The notes beneath the pieces were generated by a model that worked only from the letters and a program-made list of their open reading frames with translations, was not told where the DNA came from and ran no database searches. The position numbers and the translations under genes are program-made. A stretch of DNA of 64,000 nt from Eubacterium plexicaudatum ASF492 (GTDB lineage Bacteria; Bacillota; Clostridia; Lachnospirales; Lachnospiraceae), in assembly GCF_000364225.2 (NCBI RefSeq), contig NZ_AQFT02000001.1, positions 5,623,501-5,687,500 of the forward strand, in the 5' to 3' direction. Positions 36,981-47,096 of this stretch are shown in pieces (position 1 is the first letter of the stretch; each line of letters opens with the position of its first letter).

Positions 36981-39900
36981 ATGGGAAATGTAAGACGAGT
37001 ATTTGCTGAAAAAAAACCACCGTTTGCTGTTGCAGCAAAGTCTTTAAAGCATGAAATCAGACATTACCTGGGCATTGCAGGAGTCACGGATGTACGGGAG
37101 CTGATTCGCTATGATGTGGAGCATATTTCGGACAAGACCTTTGAGACAGCTAAAATCACCGTGTTTTCGGAACCGCCTGTGGATGATATTTATGAAGAAA
37201 CATTTGATGCACGGGGCGGCAGAGTTTTTTCCGTGGAATATCTGCCGGGTCAGTTTGACCAGAGAGCAGATTCTGCCGAACAGTGTATCAGGCTGTTAGA
37301 TGACACGCAGGAGCCGATTATCCGTACGGCAGTTACGTACGTGATTTCCGGACAGATCGACGACAGTGAATTTGAAGCGATTAAAAAACATTGTATCAAT
37401 CCGGTCGATTCGAGGGAAACCGACACACAGAAGCCGGAGACGCTTGTGCGAAACTTTGAGGAACCAAGCGATGTGATGATTTTTGATTCTTTTGTACGGA
37501 TGGAATCGGAGCAGTTAAAGAAACTGTATGATTCTTTAAATCTGGCTATGACATTTAAGGATTTCCTTCATATTCAAAACTATTTTAAAAATGAAGAAAA
37601 GCGCGATCCTTCGATGACGGAAATACGTGTGCTGGATACGTATTGGTCGGATCACTGCAGGCATACGACGTTTTTAACGGAGCTTACGGGAGTTTCTTTT
37701 GCGGACGGATATTACCGCAAACCGATCGAAGATACGTATCGGGATTATATTGATTCGTTTGAAAATCTGTATGAAGGACGAAACGATAAGTTTGTCTGTC
37801 TGATGGATCTGGCGCTGATGGCGATGAAACGTCTGAAAAAGGAAGGGAAACTGCAGGATCAGGAAGAATCCGACGAGATTAATGCATGTTCGATTGTCGT
37901 GCCGGTAGAGATTGACGGTCAGACGGAAGAATGGCTGGTGAACTTTAAAAATGAAACACATAACCATCCTACGGAAATCGAGCCTTTTGGCGGTGCCGCA
38001 ACCTGTCTGGGCGGTGCAATCCGTGATCCGCTATCCGGCCGTACGTATGTCTATCAGGCTATGCGTGTGACAGGTGCGGCAGATCCGACGCTTCCGGTCA
38101 GCGAGACACTGAAAGGCAAACTGCCGCAGAAAAACCTGACACGAGGTGCGGCGAGAGGATATTCTTCGTATGGCAACCAGATTGGGCTGGCGACGGGATA
38201 TGTGAAAGAAATCTATCATCCGGATTATGTGGCAAAACGTATGGAGATCGGTGCGGTTATGGGTGCTGCGCCAAGAGCGGCCGTACAGCGTCTGACGTCG
38301 GATCCGGGAGATATGATTATACTGTTGGGCGGACGGACCGGACGCGACGGATGCGGCGGAGCAACAGGCTCATCGAAAGCGCACACAACACAGTCCATCG
38401 ACACATGCGGCGCCGAGGTTCAGAAAGGAAACGCACCTACGGAGCGTAAGCTGCAGCGGCTATTCCGCAGACCGGAAGTAGCGCATATGATTAAAAAATG
38501 CAACGATTTTGGCGCAGGCGGCGTCTCGGTAGCGATCGGGGAGCTTGCGGACGGGCTGCGTATCGAACTGGATATGGTGCCGAAAAAATATGCGGGATTG
38601 GATGGAACGGAAATCGCGATATCCGAATCGCAGGAGCGTATGGCATGCGTAATCGCACCGCAGGATGTGGAACGGTTTCTGGCATATGCGAAAGAAGAAA
38701 ATCTGGAAGCGGTTCCGGTAGCGGTTGTGACAGAAGAACCAAGGCTCGTGCTTATATGGAGAGGCAGGGAAATCGTAAATATTTCCAGAGCGTTTTTAAA
38801 TACGAACGGCGCGCATCAGGAAGCGTCCGTAGCGGTGGAACTGCCTGTAGAGGAAGAAAATTTCTTCCGGAAGCTGCAGCTGCAAAAAGTAGCACAAGAT
38901 CTGGCGTCAGGGGATGTGAAAGCCGCATGGCTGGATACACTGAAAGATTTGAATGTATGCTCACAAAAAGGACTGGTGGAAATGTTTGACGGCTCCATCG
39001 GGGCAGGCAGCGTATTTATGCCATATGGCGGCCGCTATCAGCTGACAGAGACACAGTCTATGGTTGCTAAGCTTCCGGTATTAAAAGGTACGACGGATAC
39101 CGTAACGATGATGGCTTATGGATTTGACCCGTATTTGTCCGGCTGGTCGCCATATCATGGCGCGGTTTATGCGGTGCTGGAATCCTTGTCCAGAATTGTG
39201 GCATGCGGTGGTGACTACGCAAAAGTTCGATTTACCTTCCAGGAATATTTCCGCAGAATGACTGAAAATCCATCCGGCTGGAGCCAGCCGTTTACTTCTT
39301 TGCTTGGCGCGTATGCGGCGCAGATCGGATTTGGCCTGCCTTCGATCGGAGGCAAGGATTCCATGTCCGGAACATTTAACGAGATCAATGTTCCGCCGAC
39401 GCTCGTATCGTTTGCCGTAGATGTGGCAAAACAGCAGGATATTATTACACCGGAATTAAAGGCAGCGGGAAACAAACTGGTTCGGTTTTCTATTGAGACA
39501 GATGCATACGATCTGCCGGTTTATGAACGCGTGAAAGAATTATTTGATACGATTCATACGCTGATCGGGAAAGGAGTTGTTGTTTCCGCTTATGCATTGG
39601 ATGGCAAAGGGATTGCGGCGGCAGTCAGTAAGATGGCGTTCGGCAATAAAATGGGTGTCTGGCTGGATGATCAGGCATGTACACCGGAACAGTTGTTTGC
39701 ACCGGCATTTGGCTGCTTTGTAGCGGAAGTTGCAGCAGACAGGCTGTCGGAAATGGAAGATGTCGTACATGCGGCAGGTGTGGATCGGTCATATGCGGTT
39801 ATCGGTGAAGTTCGTGCAGACAGCAGCTTTTGCTATGGGGAGGTAACGATTGCCATGGAAGAAGCGATCGCAGCATGGACCGGTACGCTTGAAAAGGTAT

Positions 39901-40787
39901 TTCCAACGATCGCAGTAGAAGGAAAAGAAGAAGTAAAAACAGATATTTACCGTACGGACAGCATTTATATATGCAAGCATAAAACAGCCAGACCAACCGT
40001 ATTTATTCCGGTATTTCCGGGTACAAACTGTGAATACGATTCTGCAAAAGCGTTTGAAAACGCAGGCGCAGAGGTGATTGTGAAAATTTTCCGGAATCTG
40101 AACGGTGCGGATATCAGCCATTCGGCAGAAGAATTTGAAAAGGCGATCAGTCAGTCACAGATACTGATGTTTCCGGGCGGATTTTCCGCAGGCGACGAAC
40201 CGGAAGGTTCTGCGAAGTTTTTTGCAAATGCATTCCGCAATGAGCGGGTAAAAGATGCGGTTATGCGTTTGTTAAAAGAAAGAGACGGACTGGCGCTTGG
40301 CATCTGCAACGGCTTCCAGGCGTTAATCAAACTCGGTCTGCTGCCGTATGGAGAGATTATAGAGCAGAAAGCAGATTCACCGACTCTGACATACAATACG
40401 ATCGGGCGGCATATTTCCAAAATGGTGTATACAAAAGTCGTTTCCAATAAGAGCCCATGGCTGGCACAGGCTGAGACAGGCGGCATTTATACAAATCCGG
40501 CGTCTCATGGAGAAGGCCGCTTTGTAGCGGGACAGGAATGGCTGGACAGGCTGTTTGCAAATGGGCAGGTTGCCACACAGTACGTCAATGAGGCCGGAAT
40601 ACCGACGATGGACGAAGAATGGAATGTAAATGGTTCTTATATGGCAATCGAAGGAATTACGAGTCCGGATGGGCGTGTGTTTGGAAAGATGGTGCATGCG
40701 GAGCGAAGAGGAACGTCGGTTGCGATTAATATTTATGGAGAACAGGATATGAAGCTGTTTGAGTCAGGGGTTGCTTACTTTAAATAG
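36981..40787 (+). CDS. purL: Phosphoribosylformylglycinamidine synthase, single chain
   Basis: 1268 aa, combining the synthetase (two AIRS-like halves, e.g. DTYWSDHCRHTTF, NETHNHPTEIEPFGGAATCLGG) with a C-terminal glutamine amidotransferase (PVFPGTNCEYD, MFPGGFSAGDEPEG, nucleophile Cys in LGICNGFQALIK). It catalyses the fourth step of purine synthesis. ATG 36981 follows TTGGAGGAAAAC; the upstream in-frame TTG at 36948 has no such site. Confidence 0.95.
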   Translation: MGNVRRVFAEKKPPFAVAAKSLKHEIRHYLGIAGVTDVRELIRYDVEHISDKTFETAKITVFSEPPVDDIYEETFDARGGRVFSVEYLPGQFDQRADSAEQCIRLLDDTQEPIIRTAVTYVISGQIDDSEFEAIKKHCINPVDSRETDTQKPETLVRNFEEPSDVMIFDSFVRMESEQLKKLYDSLNLAMTFKDFLHIQNYFKNEEKRDPSMTEIRVLDTYWSDHCRHTTFLTELTGVSFADGYYRKPIEDTYRDYIDSFENLYEGRNDKFVCLMDLALMAMKRLKKEGKLQDQEESDEINACSIVVPVEIDGQTEEWLVNFKNETHNHPTEIEPFGGAATCLGGAIRDPLSGRTYVYQAMRVTGAADPTLPVSETLKGKLPQKNLTRGAARGYSSYGNQIGLATGYVKEIYHPDYVAKRMEIGAVMGAAPRAAVQRLTSDPGDMIILLGGRTGRDGCGGATGSSKAHTTQSIDTCGAEVQKGNAPTERKLQRLFRRPEVAHMIKKCNDFGAGGVSVAIGELADGLRIELDMVPKKYAGLDGTEIAISESQERMACVIAPQDVERFLAYAKEENLEAVPVAVVTEEPRLVLIWRGREIVNISRAFLNTNGAHQEASVAVELPVEEENFFRKLQLQKVAQDLASGDVKAAWLDTLKDLNVCSQKGLVEMFDGSIGAGSVFMPYGGRYQLTETQSMVAKLPVLKGTTDTVTMMAYGFDPYLSGWSPYHGAVYAVLESLSRIVACGGDYAKVRFTFQEYFRRMTENPSGWSQPFTSLLGAYAAQIGFGLPSIGGKDSMSGTFNEINVPPTLVSFAVDVAKQQDIITPELKAAGNKLVRFSIETDAYDLPVYERVKELFDTIHTLIGKGVVVSAYALDGKGIAAAVSKMAFGNKMGVWLDDQACTPEQLFAPAFGCFVAEVAADRLSEMEDVVHAAGVDRSYAVIGEVRADSSFCYGEVTIAMEEAIAAWTGTLEKVFPTIAVEGKEEVKTDIYRTDSIYICKHKTARPTVFIPVFPGTNCEYDSAKAFENAGAEVIVKIFRNLNGADISHSAEEFEKAISQSQILMFPGGFSAGDEPEGSAKFFANAFRNERVKDAVMRLLKERDGLALGICNGFQALIKLGLLPYGEIIEQKADSPTLTYNTIGRHISKMVYTKVVSNKSPWLAQAETGGIYTNPASHGEGRFVAGQEWLDRLFANGQVATQYVNEAGIPTMDEEWNVNGSYMAIEGITSPDGRVFGKMVHAERRGTSVAINIYGEQDMKLFESGVAYFK

Positions 40788-40806
40788 TGGGTGAGGACAG
40801 GATAAG

Positions 40807-40850
40807 GCTGCCGTTTAGCGGGGAAATTTCGTGAAGCGGCAGCTTTATTT
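40807..40850 (+). terminator. Terminator of purL
   Basis: GCTGCCG (40807-40813) pairs with CGGCAGC (40837-40843), followed by TTTATTTT. Confidence 0.75.
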
Positions 40851-40884
40851 TAGAGTGTGTTTGAATCATGCTTTCCGTAAGATG
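40851..40884 (+). repeat. Diverged half copy of the dispersed repeat (copy D)
   Basis: TAGAGTGTGTTTGAATCATG followed by CTTTCCGTAAGATG matches the reverse complement of 38-74 at most positions. It lies between purL and the Septu-like genes. Confidence 0.6.
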
Positions 40885-40916
40885 TTATGGTAAGCAGAGC
40901 GGAAACGGAGGATATT

Positions 40917-42090
40917 ATGGAGCAGATTTTTTTATCGGAAATCCGGATAGAAAAAGTCAGACACTTGCAAAAGATAACAATTGATATTTCAAATGAAAAA
41001 CCAATGCATTTAATACTGACAGGGAAAAACGGCAGTGGAAAGACAAGTGTTTTGGAAGCAATATCAAAATATTTCGACTATATTATGACTGTGAACGACT
41101 TTGAGAATGTTCCTGCTGGAACAGTGGTTTGGAAAGATGAGTTTGACGATGATTGTAAAATAGTAGACGGTATTAATCTGACGTTCAATCGCTCACAGAA
41201 AGAATTGGAAGAAACGTTAAGAAAAGGGCTGTTTATTGTGGCGTATTATAAAGATAAACGAACTTTTCAGGCAGAACCACCAGTACACGTTGAAAAAATA
41301 AAATTAAAAGATCAATATAAAATTACTGAAAACCCAGGTCGGCTGTTTATAAAATATTTGTTGGATTTAAAAGTAACGGAAGCGCTGGCAAGAAACAATG
41401 GCAATTTCGAAAAAGCGGACAGGATAAAAACGTGGTTTACGGATTTTGAAGGTTTACTTCAAAGAATTTTGAAGATCTTTCTTTGCAATTAATTTTTGAG
41501 GAAGATACATTTTCTTTTTTATTCGGGAAAAAGACAGGGAATTATTTGATTTTTATTCACTATCAAGTGGTTTCGCAGCAATTTTGGATATTGTTTTGGA
41601 TTTGATGCTTCGGATGGAGGCTCATTTGAATAGAACATTTGATTTTACAATGCCGGGAATTGTTTTGATTGATGAAATAGAAACGCATTTGCATATTCAT
41701 ATGCAGAGATCCATTCTTGACTTATTAACAACGATATTTCCCAATGTTCAATTTGTCATTACAACACACTCACCTTATATTTTGAATTCTGTGGATCATT
41801 GTGTTGTTTACGATCTGGAAAAGAATATCCGGATAGAAAATATGTCCGGTTACCCGGCAGAAGGAATTGTTGAAGGATATTTTGAATCGGAATCTTATTC
41901 AAAAACATTGATGGATAAAGTGAAAAGATATAAAGTATTAATAGATATTGCGCAACCAACTGAGAAAGAACGAATAGAAAGAGCAAATTTGAGGATGGAA
42001 TTGAAACAGATTTCAGGAGATCTTGCAAGAGAAGCCAAGGATGCATTTGAAGATATAGAAAGAAGCAGGGGGGAACATGGTAAAGTTTAG
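40917..42090 (+). CDS. ptuA: Septu PtuA-like AAA/ABC-type ATPase (two frameshifts)
   Basis: 391 aa after adding one T at 41467-41470 and one at 41515-41520. Walker A is GKNGSGKT (36-43); the ABC-signature-like SLSSGFAAILDIVL, Walker B VLIDEIETHLH and the His switch TTHSPYIL follow. With the HNH gene that overlaps it, it forms the ATPase-nuclease pair of Septu-type anti-phage systems (also found in some retrons, but no reverse transcriptase is present). CGGAGG precedes ATG 40917, 30 nt inside a longer frame. Base composition is more AT-rich than the surroundings, suggesting acquisition. Confidence 0.72.
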
Positions 42091-42781
42091 GCGAAATAGT
42101 ACGCAAAAAGCGAAAGCGGCAGTGATTGCCTTGAACAAGGCAAAATCTTCTCGTAAATCGTATAATACGCCTGAAGTGAATGCTGCTTTATATGAAATGT
42201 TTTACGGAAAATGTTATATATGCGAAAATAAAGAAAATTTTTCTTATCAAATAGAGCATTTAAGGCCGCATAGAGGAAATATAGAATTAGAATATGATTG
42301 GGATAATTTGTTTTTGAGCTGTACGCATTGTAATAATATAAAAAATGCAAAATATGATCCTATATTGGATTGTTCCAAGGTAGATGTGGATTTAAAAATT
42401 GCGTTTCGAAAAATAGGATATTTTGGGACGGATGAGCAGTATGAGTTTACGGCATTGGAAGATGGTGTTGAAGTTAAAAACACGATAGAGTTATTGAAGG
42501 AAACGTATTATGGGAATACACCACAGAAAAAACTGGAAGCAGTGCATATACGACGTAAATTAAGACGGAATCTGTCAGATTTTAAAAATTTAATTCGGGA
42601 ATATGAAGAAGCTGCGGACATTGATAAAGAAGATTATAAACATGCAATACGTGAAGAAGTCAGCTGTAGTGCTGCGTTTGCGGCTTTTAAACGATGGCTT
42701 CTTTGGGATCACAAAGAGAGATATGAGGAATTATTACCATTTTGTGGGATGAGTTTGGAAAGCAATCATAACTTGAAATAA
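42077..42781 (+). CDS. ptuB: Septu PtuB-like HNH endonuclease
   Basis: 234 aa. The HNH core is intact: CYIC (46-49), QIEHLRP with His61, WDNLFLSC with Asn77, and CTHCNNIKN (82-90). The start overlaps the ptuA stop by 14 nt, with AGGGGGGAAC ahead, so the two are translationally coupled. PtuB cuts DNA when the PtuA complex is triggered by phage infection. Confidence 0.75.
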   Translation: MVKFRRNSTQKAKAAVIALNKAKSSRKSYNTPEVNAALYEMFYGKCYICENKENFSYQIEHLRPHRGNIELEYDWDNLFLSCTHCNNIKNAKYDPILDCSKVDVDLKIAFRKIGYFGTDEQYEFTALEDGVEVKNTIELLKETYYGNTPQKKLEAVHIRRKLRRNLSDFKNLIREYEEAADIDKEDYKHAIREEVSCSAAFAAFKRWLLWDHKERYEELLPFCGMSLESNHNLK

Positions 42782-42790
42782 AAAAGGTAC

Positions 42791-42818
42791 TGGCAAAATC
42801 TGTCCCATATGCTATAAT
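42791..42818 (+). promoter_or_regulatory. Possible promoter of the thioesterase gene
   Basis: TGGCAA (42791-42796), 16 bp, TATAAT (42813-42818). Confidence 0.35.
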
Positions 42819-42918
42819 AGCTGTACAATCAATAGTTCTTACGCTGTTTGTAAGACAATGACAACAAAGAGTGAGGATATTAATTCTGCTGCTTTTAAGC
42901 AGGCAGCAGCATAATAAG

Positions 42919-43663
42919 ATGATGATGAATAAAAGTGTTTATACAATGGAAACAAGAGTCCGCTACAGTGCATGCGGAGCAGACCGCAGGACAAGGCTTT
43001 CGGATATTTTGGATTATCTGCAGGATGCCTGCACGTTTCAGGCGGAAGAGCTGGGTGTAGGTCTTGACTATATGCAGGAACACCAAACGGCCTGGGTGCT
43101 GAGCAGCTGGCAGGCGGATGTGATCCGCGATCCGGTTTTTGGCGAAAAGATACGCATTATTACGTGGCCTTATGATTTTCACGGTTTTTTGGGATATCGC
43201 AATTTTAAAATAGAAGACGAGGCGGGTAACGGTATTGTTCTCGCCAGTTCGGTCTGGGTATTTATGGATATGAAAAAACAGGCCGGCACGGATTCTGCCG
43301 GAGGTTGCCGCAGCCTATCAGGTTCAGCCGCGGCTTGAGATGGAATATATGGATCGAAAAATAGCGGATGCACAATCCGCAGGGGTGCAGCATATGGTAC
43401 AGCAAAAAGAAGCATTCCGAATACCACATTATTTTATTGATACAAATCAGCATGTCAATAATGCAAAATATATTCTGCTGGCAGAGGAGATACTTCCGAC
43501 CGATTTTCATCCGGTGCGGATGCGCGCGGAATATAAAAAGCCGGCGGTTTACGGGGATGTGTTGTATCCGTCTGTCTGGCAGCAGCCGCATTGCCGGACG
43601 GTCAGATTCGGTGGGACGGATAAAAAACCATATGTGATTATGGAATTTTATGAACATGTTTAG
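42919..43663 (+). CDS. Acyl-ACP thioesterase (one frameshift)
   Basis: Two hotdog domains. The first (YTMETRVRYSACGADRRTRLSDILDYLQDAC) ends VWVFMDM; the second starts after the break with AEYKKPAVYGDVLY and the YFIDTNQHVNNAKYI motif holding the Asn/His catalytic pair. It releases fatty acids from acyl carrier protein. The break at 43273-43278 (A6) is the one case with the opposite sign: one base too many, or two too few. The corrected length is 247-248 aa. Three consecutive ATG codons leave the exact start open. Confidence 0.8.
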
Positions 43664-43693
43664 AAACCATATGTATACGAAAGGAGTCAGCCT

Positions 43694-44526
43694 ATGAAAT
43701 TAGGTGAATATCAGGTTCTGCAGGTAGTAAAACAGGTGGAATTTGGCATCTATCTTGCGGAACATGCAAATGATCAGACACGCGTACTGCTTCCCAAAAA
43801 GCAGGTGCCGCCGGATATCCGGATCGGCGATGAGTTGGAAATTTTTTATATAAGGATTCAAAAGACCGTCTGATTGCCACAACGAACCGGCCCAAACTGA
43901 CGATTGGCAGCTGTGCGGCTTTAAAAGTATTGTCTGTCGGAGAGATCGGAGCATTTTTAGATTGGGGACTTGAAAAAGATTTATTTCTTCCATATAAAGA
44001 AATGACGGCACAGATTCAGGAAGGCGATGAGGTGCTTGTGACGCTCTATATTGACAAAAGCCACAGACTTTGTGCCAGTATGAAAGATTTGTATCTGCTG
44101 TTGTCGCAGGACTCTCCGTATCGGAAAGGAGATATGGTTTCCGGACGGATTTATGAGTTCAGCAATAATTTTGGCACGTTTGCTGCTGTGGATGATCGGT
44201 ATTCCGCGATGTTTCCGTCACATGAAGACTGTTCCATGCTAAAGATCGGAGATGTTGTAGAAGCAAGGGTTACGAATGTAAAGCCTGATGGCAAGCTTGA
44301 TCTGACACGCCGCGAAAAGGCGTATATTCAGATGGATGCGGATGCGGAAAAAGTGATGCGGGTGATAGAAGCTTATGCAGGCGTTCTTCCGTTTAACGAC
44401 AAGGCATCTCCGGAAGTGATCAAACGGGAAGTAAAGATGAGCAAAAGTGCATTTAAGCGGGCAGTCGGACATTTATATAAGGAAAGAAAAATAGAGATAA
44501 CGGAACATGCGATCAGAAAATTATAA
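43694..44526 (+). CDS. CvfB-like S1 RNA-binding protein (one frameshift)
   Basis: 277 aa after adding one T at 43842-43847 (gives DELEIFLYKDSKDRLIAT). Several S1-type beta barrels (LKVLSVGEIGAFLDWGLEKDLFLPYKEM; GDMVSGRIYEFSNNFGTFAAV; GDVVEARVTNVKPDGKLDLTRR) and a C-terminal winged helix (MSKSAFKRAVGHLYKERKIEI) match CvfB/YitL. CvfB binds RNA and affects virulence gene expression in staphylococci. AAGGAG precedes the ATG. Confidence 0.85.
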
Positions 44527-44537
44527 CAGATAGACAA

Positions 44538-44565
44538 CCCGCAGACTGCTGCTGCAGGCTGCGGG
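44538..44565. terminator. Hairpin between the CvfB-like and YjfB-like genes
   Basis: CCCGCAG pairs with CTGCGGG across a GC-rich loop that can fold further. The T tail is weak; it lies between convergent genes. Confidence 0.5.
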
Positions 44566-44585
44566 CAATTGTAAAGAATAACGGT

Positions 44586-44780
44586 CTATGCATATACATC
44601 AATATTGCCGCCGATATGCGGAGCTACGGACTGCTCCATAGCTTTGATCATATCCGCACCCATTTCCTGTGTCATATCCAGCTGTTTGCTCAGCATGGCA
44701 ATTGAAATATCGCTAGGTTTTGATGTAGACAGCGCAGGCATCTGCGAAAGGGCAATATCCGCCAAAGAACCAATTTCCAT
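44586..44780 (-). CDS. YjfB-family small protein (putative motility protein)
   Basis: 64 aa: MEIGSLADIALSQMPALSTS...LDMTQEMGADMIKAMEQS with a hydrophilic tail. The pattern matches the YjfB family, annotated as putative motility protein in firmicutes. ATG 44780 follows GGAGGTG; an upstream in-frame ATG at 44810 lacks one. Confidence 0.7.
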   Translation of the reverse strand: MEIGSLADIALSQMPALSTSKPSDISIAMLSKQLDMTQEMGADMIKAMEQSVAPHIGGNIDVYA

Positions 44781-45043
44781 AGAAACACCTCCTTCATGTA
44801 TTTCATTCATAGGTAACGATCCGTTACTATTTCATTATACCTGCATGATCAGAAAAATACAATCCTAAAATCCGTACGGTAACGTGCAAAATAAACATAA
44901 AAAGGTGAAAATGCAGTCTTAATTTGTAGAAATAACACATTTATTACAGATATATTTCTTTTTGAGTCATTCATAACGGTTCCCCATTTGTAAAATTGCA
45001 TAAAAAACAGCAAAATTTACCCGATATATCTTCGACAAATCTG

Positions 45044-45095
45044 TTGACATTGGGAATATGCTCTGCTATAATCAATATCGTAATAAATCTGTAAT
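45044..45095 (+). promoter_or_regulatory. Consensus promoter and WalR-like site of the NlpC/P60 gene
   Basis: TTGACA (45044-45049), 17 bp, TATAAT (45067-45072). CGTAAT, 5 nt, TGTAAT (45079-45095 region) matches the WalR direct repeat TGTWAH-N5-TGTWAH with one mismatch. WalRK controls wall hydrolases in firmicutes. The rest of 44811-45043 shows no gene. Confidence 0.5.
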
Positions 45096-45152
45096 AAATA
45101 AAGATGAGATAGGTATGCATTCATAAATATGGGAGAAAATTAGGAGGAAAGC

Positions 45153-46476
45153 ATGAAGAATCAACCACTGAAAATAGCAGCTTGCTGTCTGGCAGGTACT
45201 TTGTTTACAACATTACCGGCATATAATGTAATGGCAGCTCCATCGGCAGGGATTTCACAATATGCAAGCGCTATTGTAAAAAGCGAGTTAAATACTTCAT
45301 CAACAACAGCAGGAGTATCATCAGCAGTAGCAGATTATCTGGAAAAAATCTGGTTTCACAGAATAAAAACGATGCGGTGGCATCCGAAGAAAAAAATGAC
45401 AAGGAAACCGGTAATAAAGAAGAAAAAAAGAAAAAGTAAATATAGAAAAGAAAAAAAGCAACATAGATCGCACAGATTATGATAAAATGGCGGTAGCGCA
45501 GGTAAGCGACTATGTGAATATCCGCAAAAAACCAAACGAAAATGCGGAGCAGCTTGGAAAGCTTTACAGCAATTCCGTTGCAACGGTGATTCGTAAAAAA
45601 GGCGACTGGTATAAAGTGAAATCCGGTTCCGTTGTTGGATATGTAAAAAGTGATTTTGTAGTTGTTGGCGATGAAGACCTTGTAAAATCGGTCGGGGTTC
45701 AGATTGCAAAGGTAAATACGACAACATTAAAAGTCAGAAGCAAAGCTTCTCAGAAATCCGAAGTGCTTACGCTTGTTCCGGACGGTGAAGAACTGGAAGT
45801 AGCAAGTATGAAGGCATACGATGACGGCTGGGTAAAAGTAACCGTTGATGACGGCAAAGGGTATGTATCTTCTGATTATGTAGATATCAGCCGTGAATAT
45901 ACATATGCGGAATCAAAGGCAGAAGAAGAAGCCAGACTTGCAATTGAGCAGGCAAGACTGGAAGCGGAAGAAGCTGCCCGCAGGGCACAGGAAGAAGCTG
46001 CAAACAGCGCTTCGTCTTCCGGGACAAGCAGTCAGAGCACTTCTTCCTCTACAGGAACAGGCAGCAGTTCTTCTACAGGGACAAGCAGTTCCTCCGGTAC
46101 AAGTTCCGCACCTGCGGTAAGCAGTACGAGTGGTTCCGGGCAGTCGGTAGTGAACTATGCCAGCCAGTTTTTAGGCTATCCATATGTGTATGGTGGTTCC
46201 AGCCTGACAGGTGGTACGGATTGTTCCGGATTTGTTATGAGTGTATATGCGCATTTTGGAGTATCTCTGCCGCATTCCTCTTCTGCATTAAGAAGTGTGG
46301 GATATGCCGTAAGTTATGACAGCATGCAGCCGGGAGATATCTTATGCTATAGCGGACACGTAGCCATTTATGCAGGCGGTAATACGGTCATTCATGCAAG
46401 TAACCCGGCAGATGGTATCAAATATACATCACCTGCAAATTATCGACCGGTTCTTGCAGTACGTAGAATTTTCTAA
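45153..46476 (+). CDS. Secreted NlpC/P60 peptidoglycan endopeptidase with SH3 domains (two frameshifts)
   Basis: 441 aa after adding one A at 45343-45348 and one within 45423-45435. A signal peptide (to about NVMAA, 29), a Lys/Glu-rich spacer, two bacterial SH3 domains (VSDYVNIRKKPNENAEQLGKL and VNTTTLKVRSKASQKSEVL), a coiled coil, a Ser/Thr/Gly linker, and NlpC/P60 with catalytic Cys in GGTDCSGFVMSVY and His in GHVAIYAGG. It cuts wall stem peptides. GGAGGAAAGC precedes the start. Confidence 0.9.
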
Positions 46477-46513
46477 ATAGTTTGAATTTTTAGTAAATAT
46501 AACAGCAATCATA

Positions 46514-46560
46514 AAAACAGGAAAATTACTTTCGCGAGAAAAAGTGTTTTCCTGTTTTAT
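46514..46560 (+). terminator. Terminator after the NlpC/P60 gene
   Basis: AAAACAGGAAAA (46514-46525) pairs with TTTTCCTGTTTT (46547-46558). The loop can form an inner ACTTTC/GAAAGT-like stem. Confidence 0.75.
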
Positions 46561-46673
46561 TTTATGTTTTTTGGCATCTGAAAAAGAAGGGAAAAGAAAG
46601 AGAATATGCAAAATCACCAAAAAAAAATATTATTTCCAGGAAGTGACAAAAAAAATAAGTAGTCGAATAAAAG

Positions 46674-46761
46674 TTATCCACATCGAAAAATGTAGAAAAA
46701 GCGAAAAAATGGAGTTATACACAAAGTTATACACGTTATCCACAAAATTAAATGTGGAAAA
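46674..46761 (+). promoter_or_regulatory. Cluster of DnaA boxes
   Basis: TTATCCACA (46674-46682), TTATACACA (46715-46723), TTATACACG (46727-46735) and TTATCCACA (46736-46744) lie in direct orientation; TGTGGAAAA (46753-46761) is a one-mismatch box on the other strand. The last two plus-strand boxes abut exactly. It sits in a 620-bp gap (46477-47096) with no convincing gene; the dnaA, dnaN and rpmH genes that mark oriC are absent here. It is probably a DnaA-binding regulatory or titration site. Confidence 0.7.
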
Positions 46762-47096
46762 GTCGGTGGATAGTTCCGTAAAGCCGGAACGTTTGTTTTG
46801 TGAAGCATTCATAAAGATGATCTGTTTTCAAAATAGATTGAAAAATCTATTGACTTTTGAATCATGAAAAAATAGGGAAAAAGCACGAAATATGTCGAAA
46901 TTTTCATACAATTGTCACATCTGTAAGTTACAATGCCGTTATGTGGCCGGCAAAACCATTTCGGCAGGTGTGAACAGTAATACGAAACCCGTCACCGATT
47001 GCTTGCAAAAAGCAGCAGGATTTGATATACTACTGATTTATCGTATAGCATGGCAGACATGCCCCATTGGAACTTACGATAAAAGCGAGGTAACAT

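Noticed and set aside
40917..42781. Retron with ATPase-HNH effectors.
   Set aside because: No reverse transcriptase gene or folded msr-msd region in the flanks, so a stand-alone Septu-like pair fits better.
46477..47096. Chromosomal origin of replication.
   Set aside because: DnaA boxes are present but dnaA, dnaN, rpmH and gyr genes are absent here and no clear AT-rich unwinding region with a repeat pattern was identified; kept as a DnaA-box cluster only.
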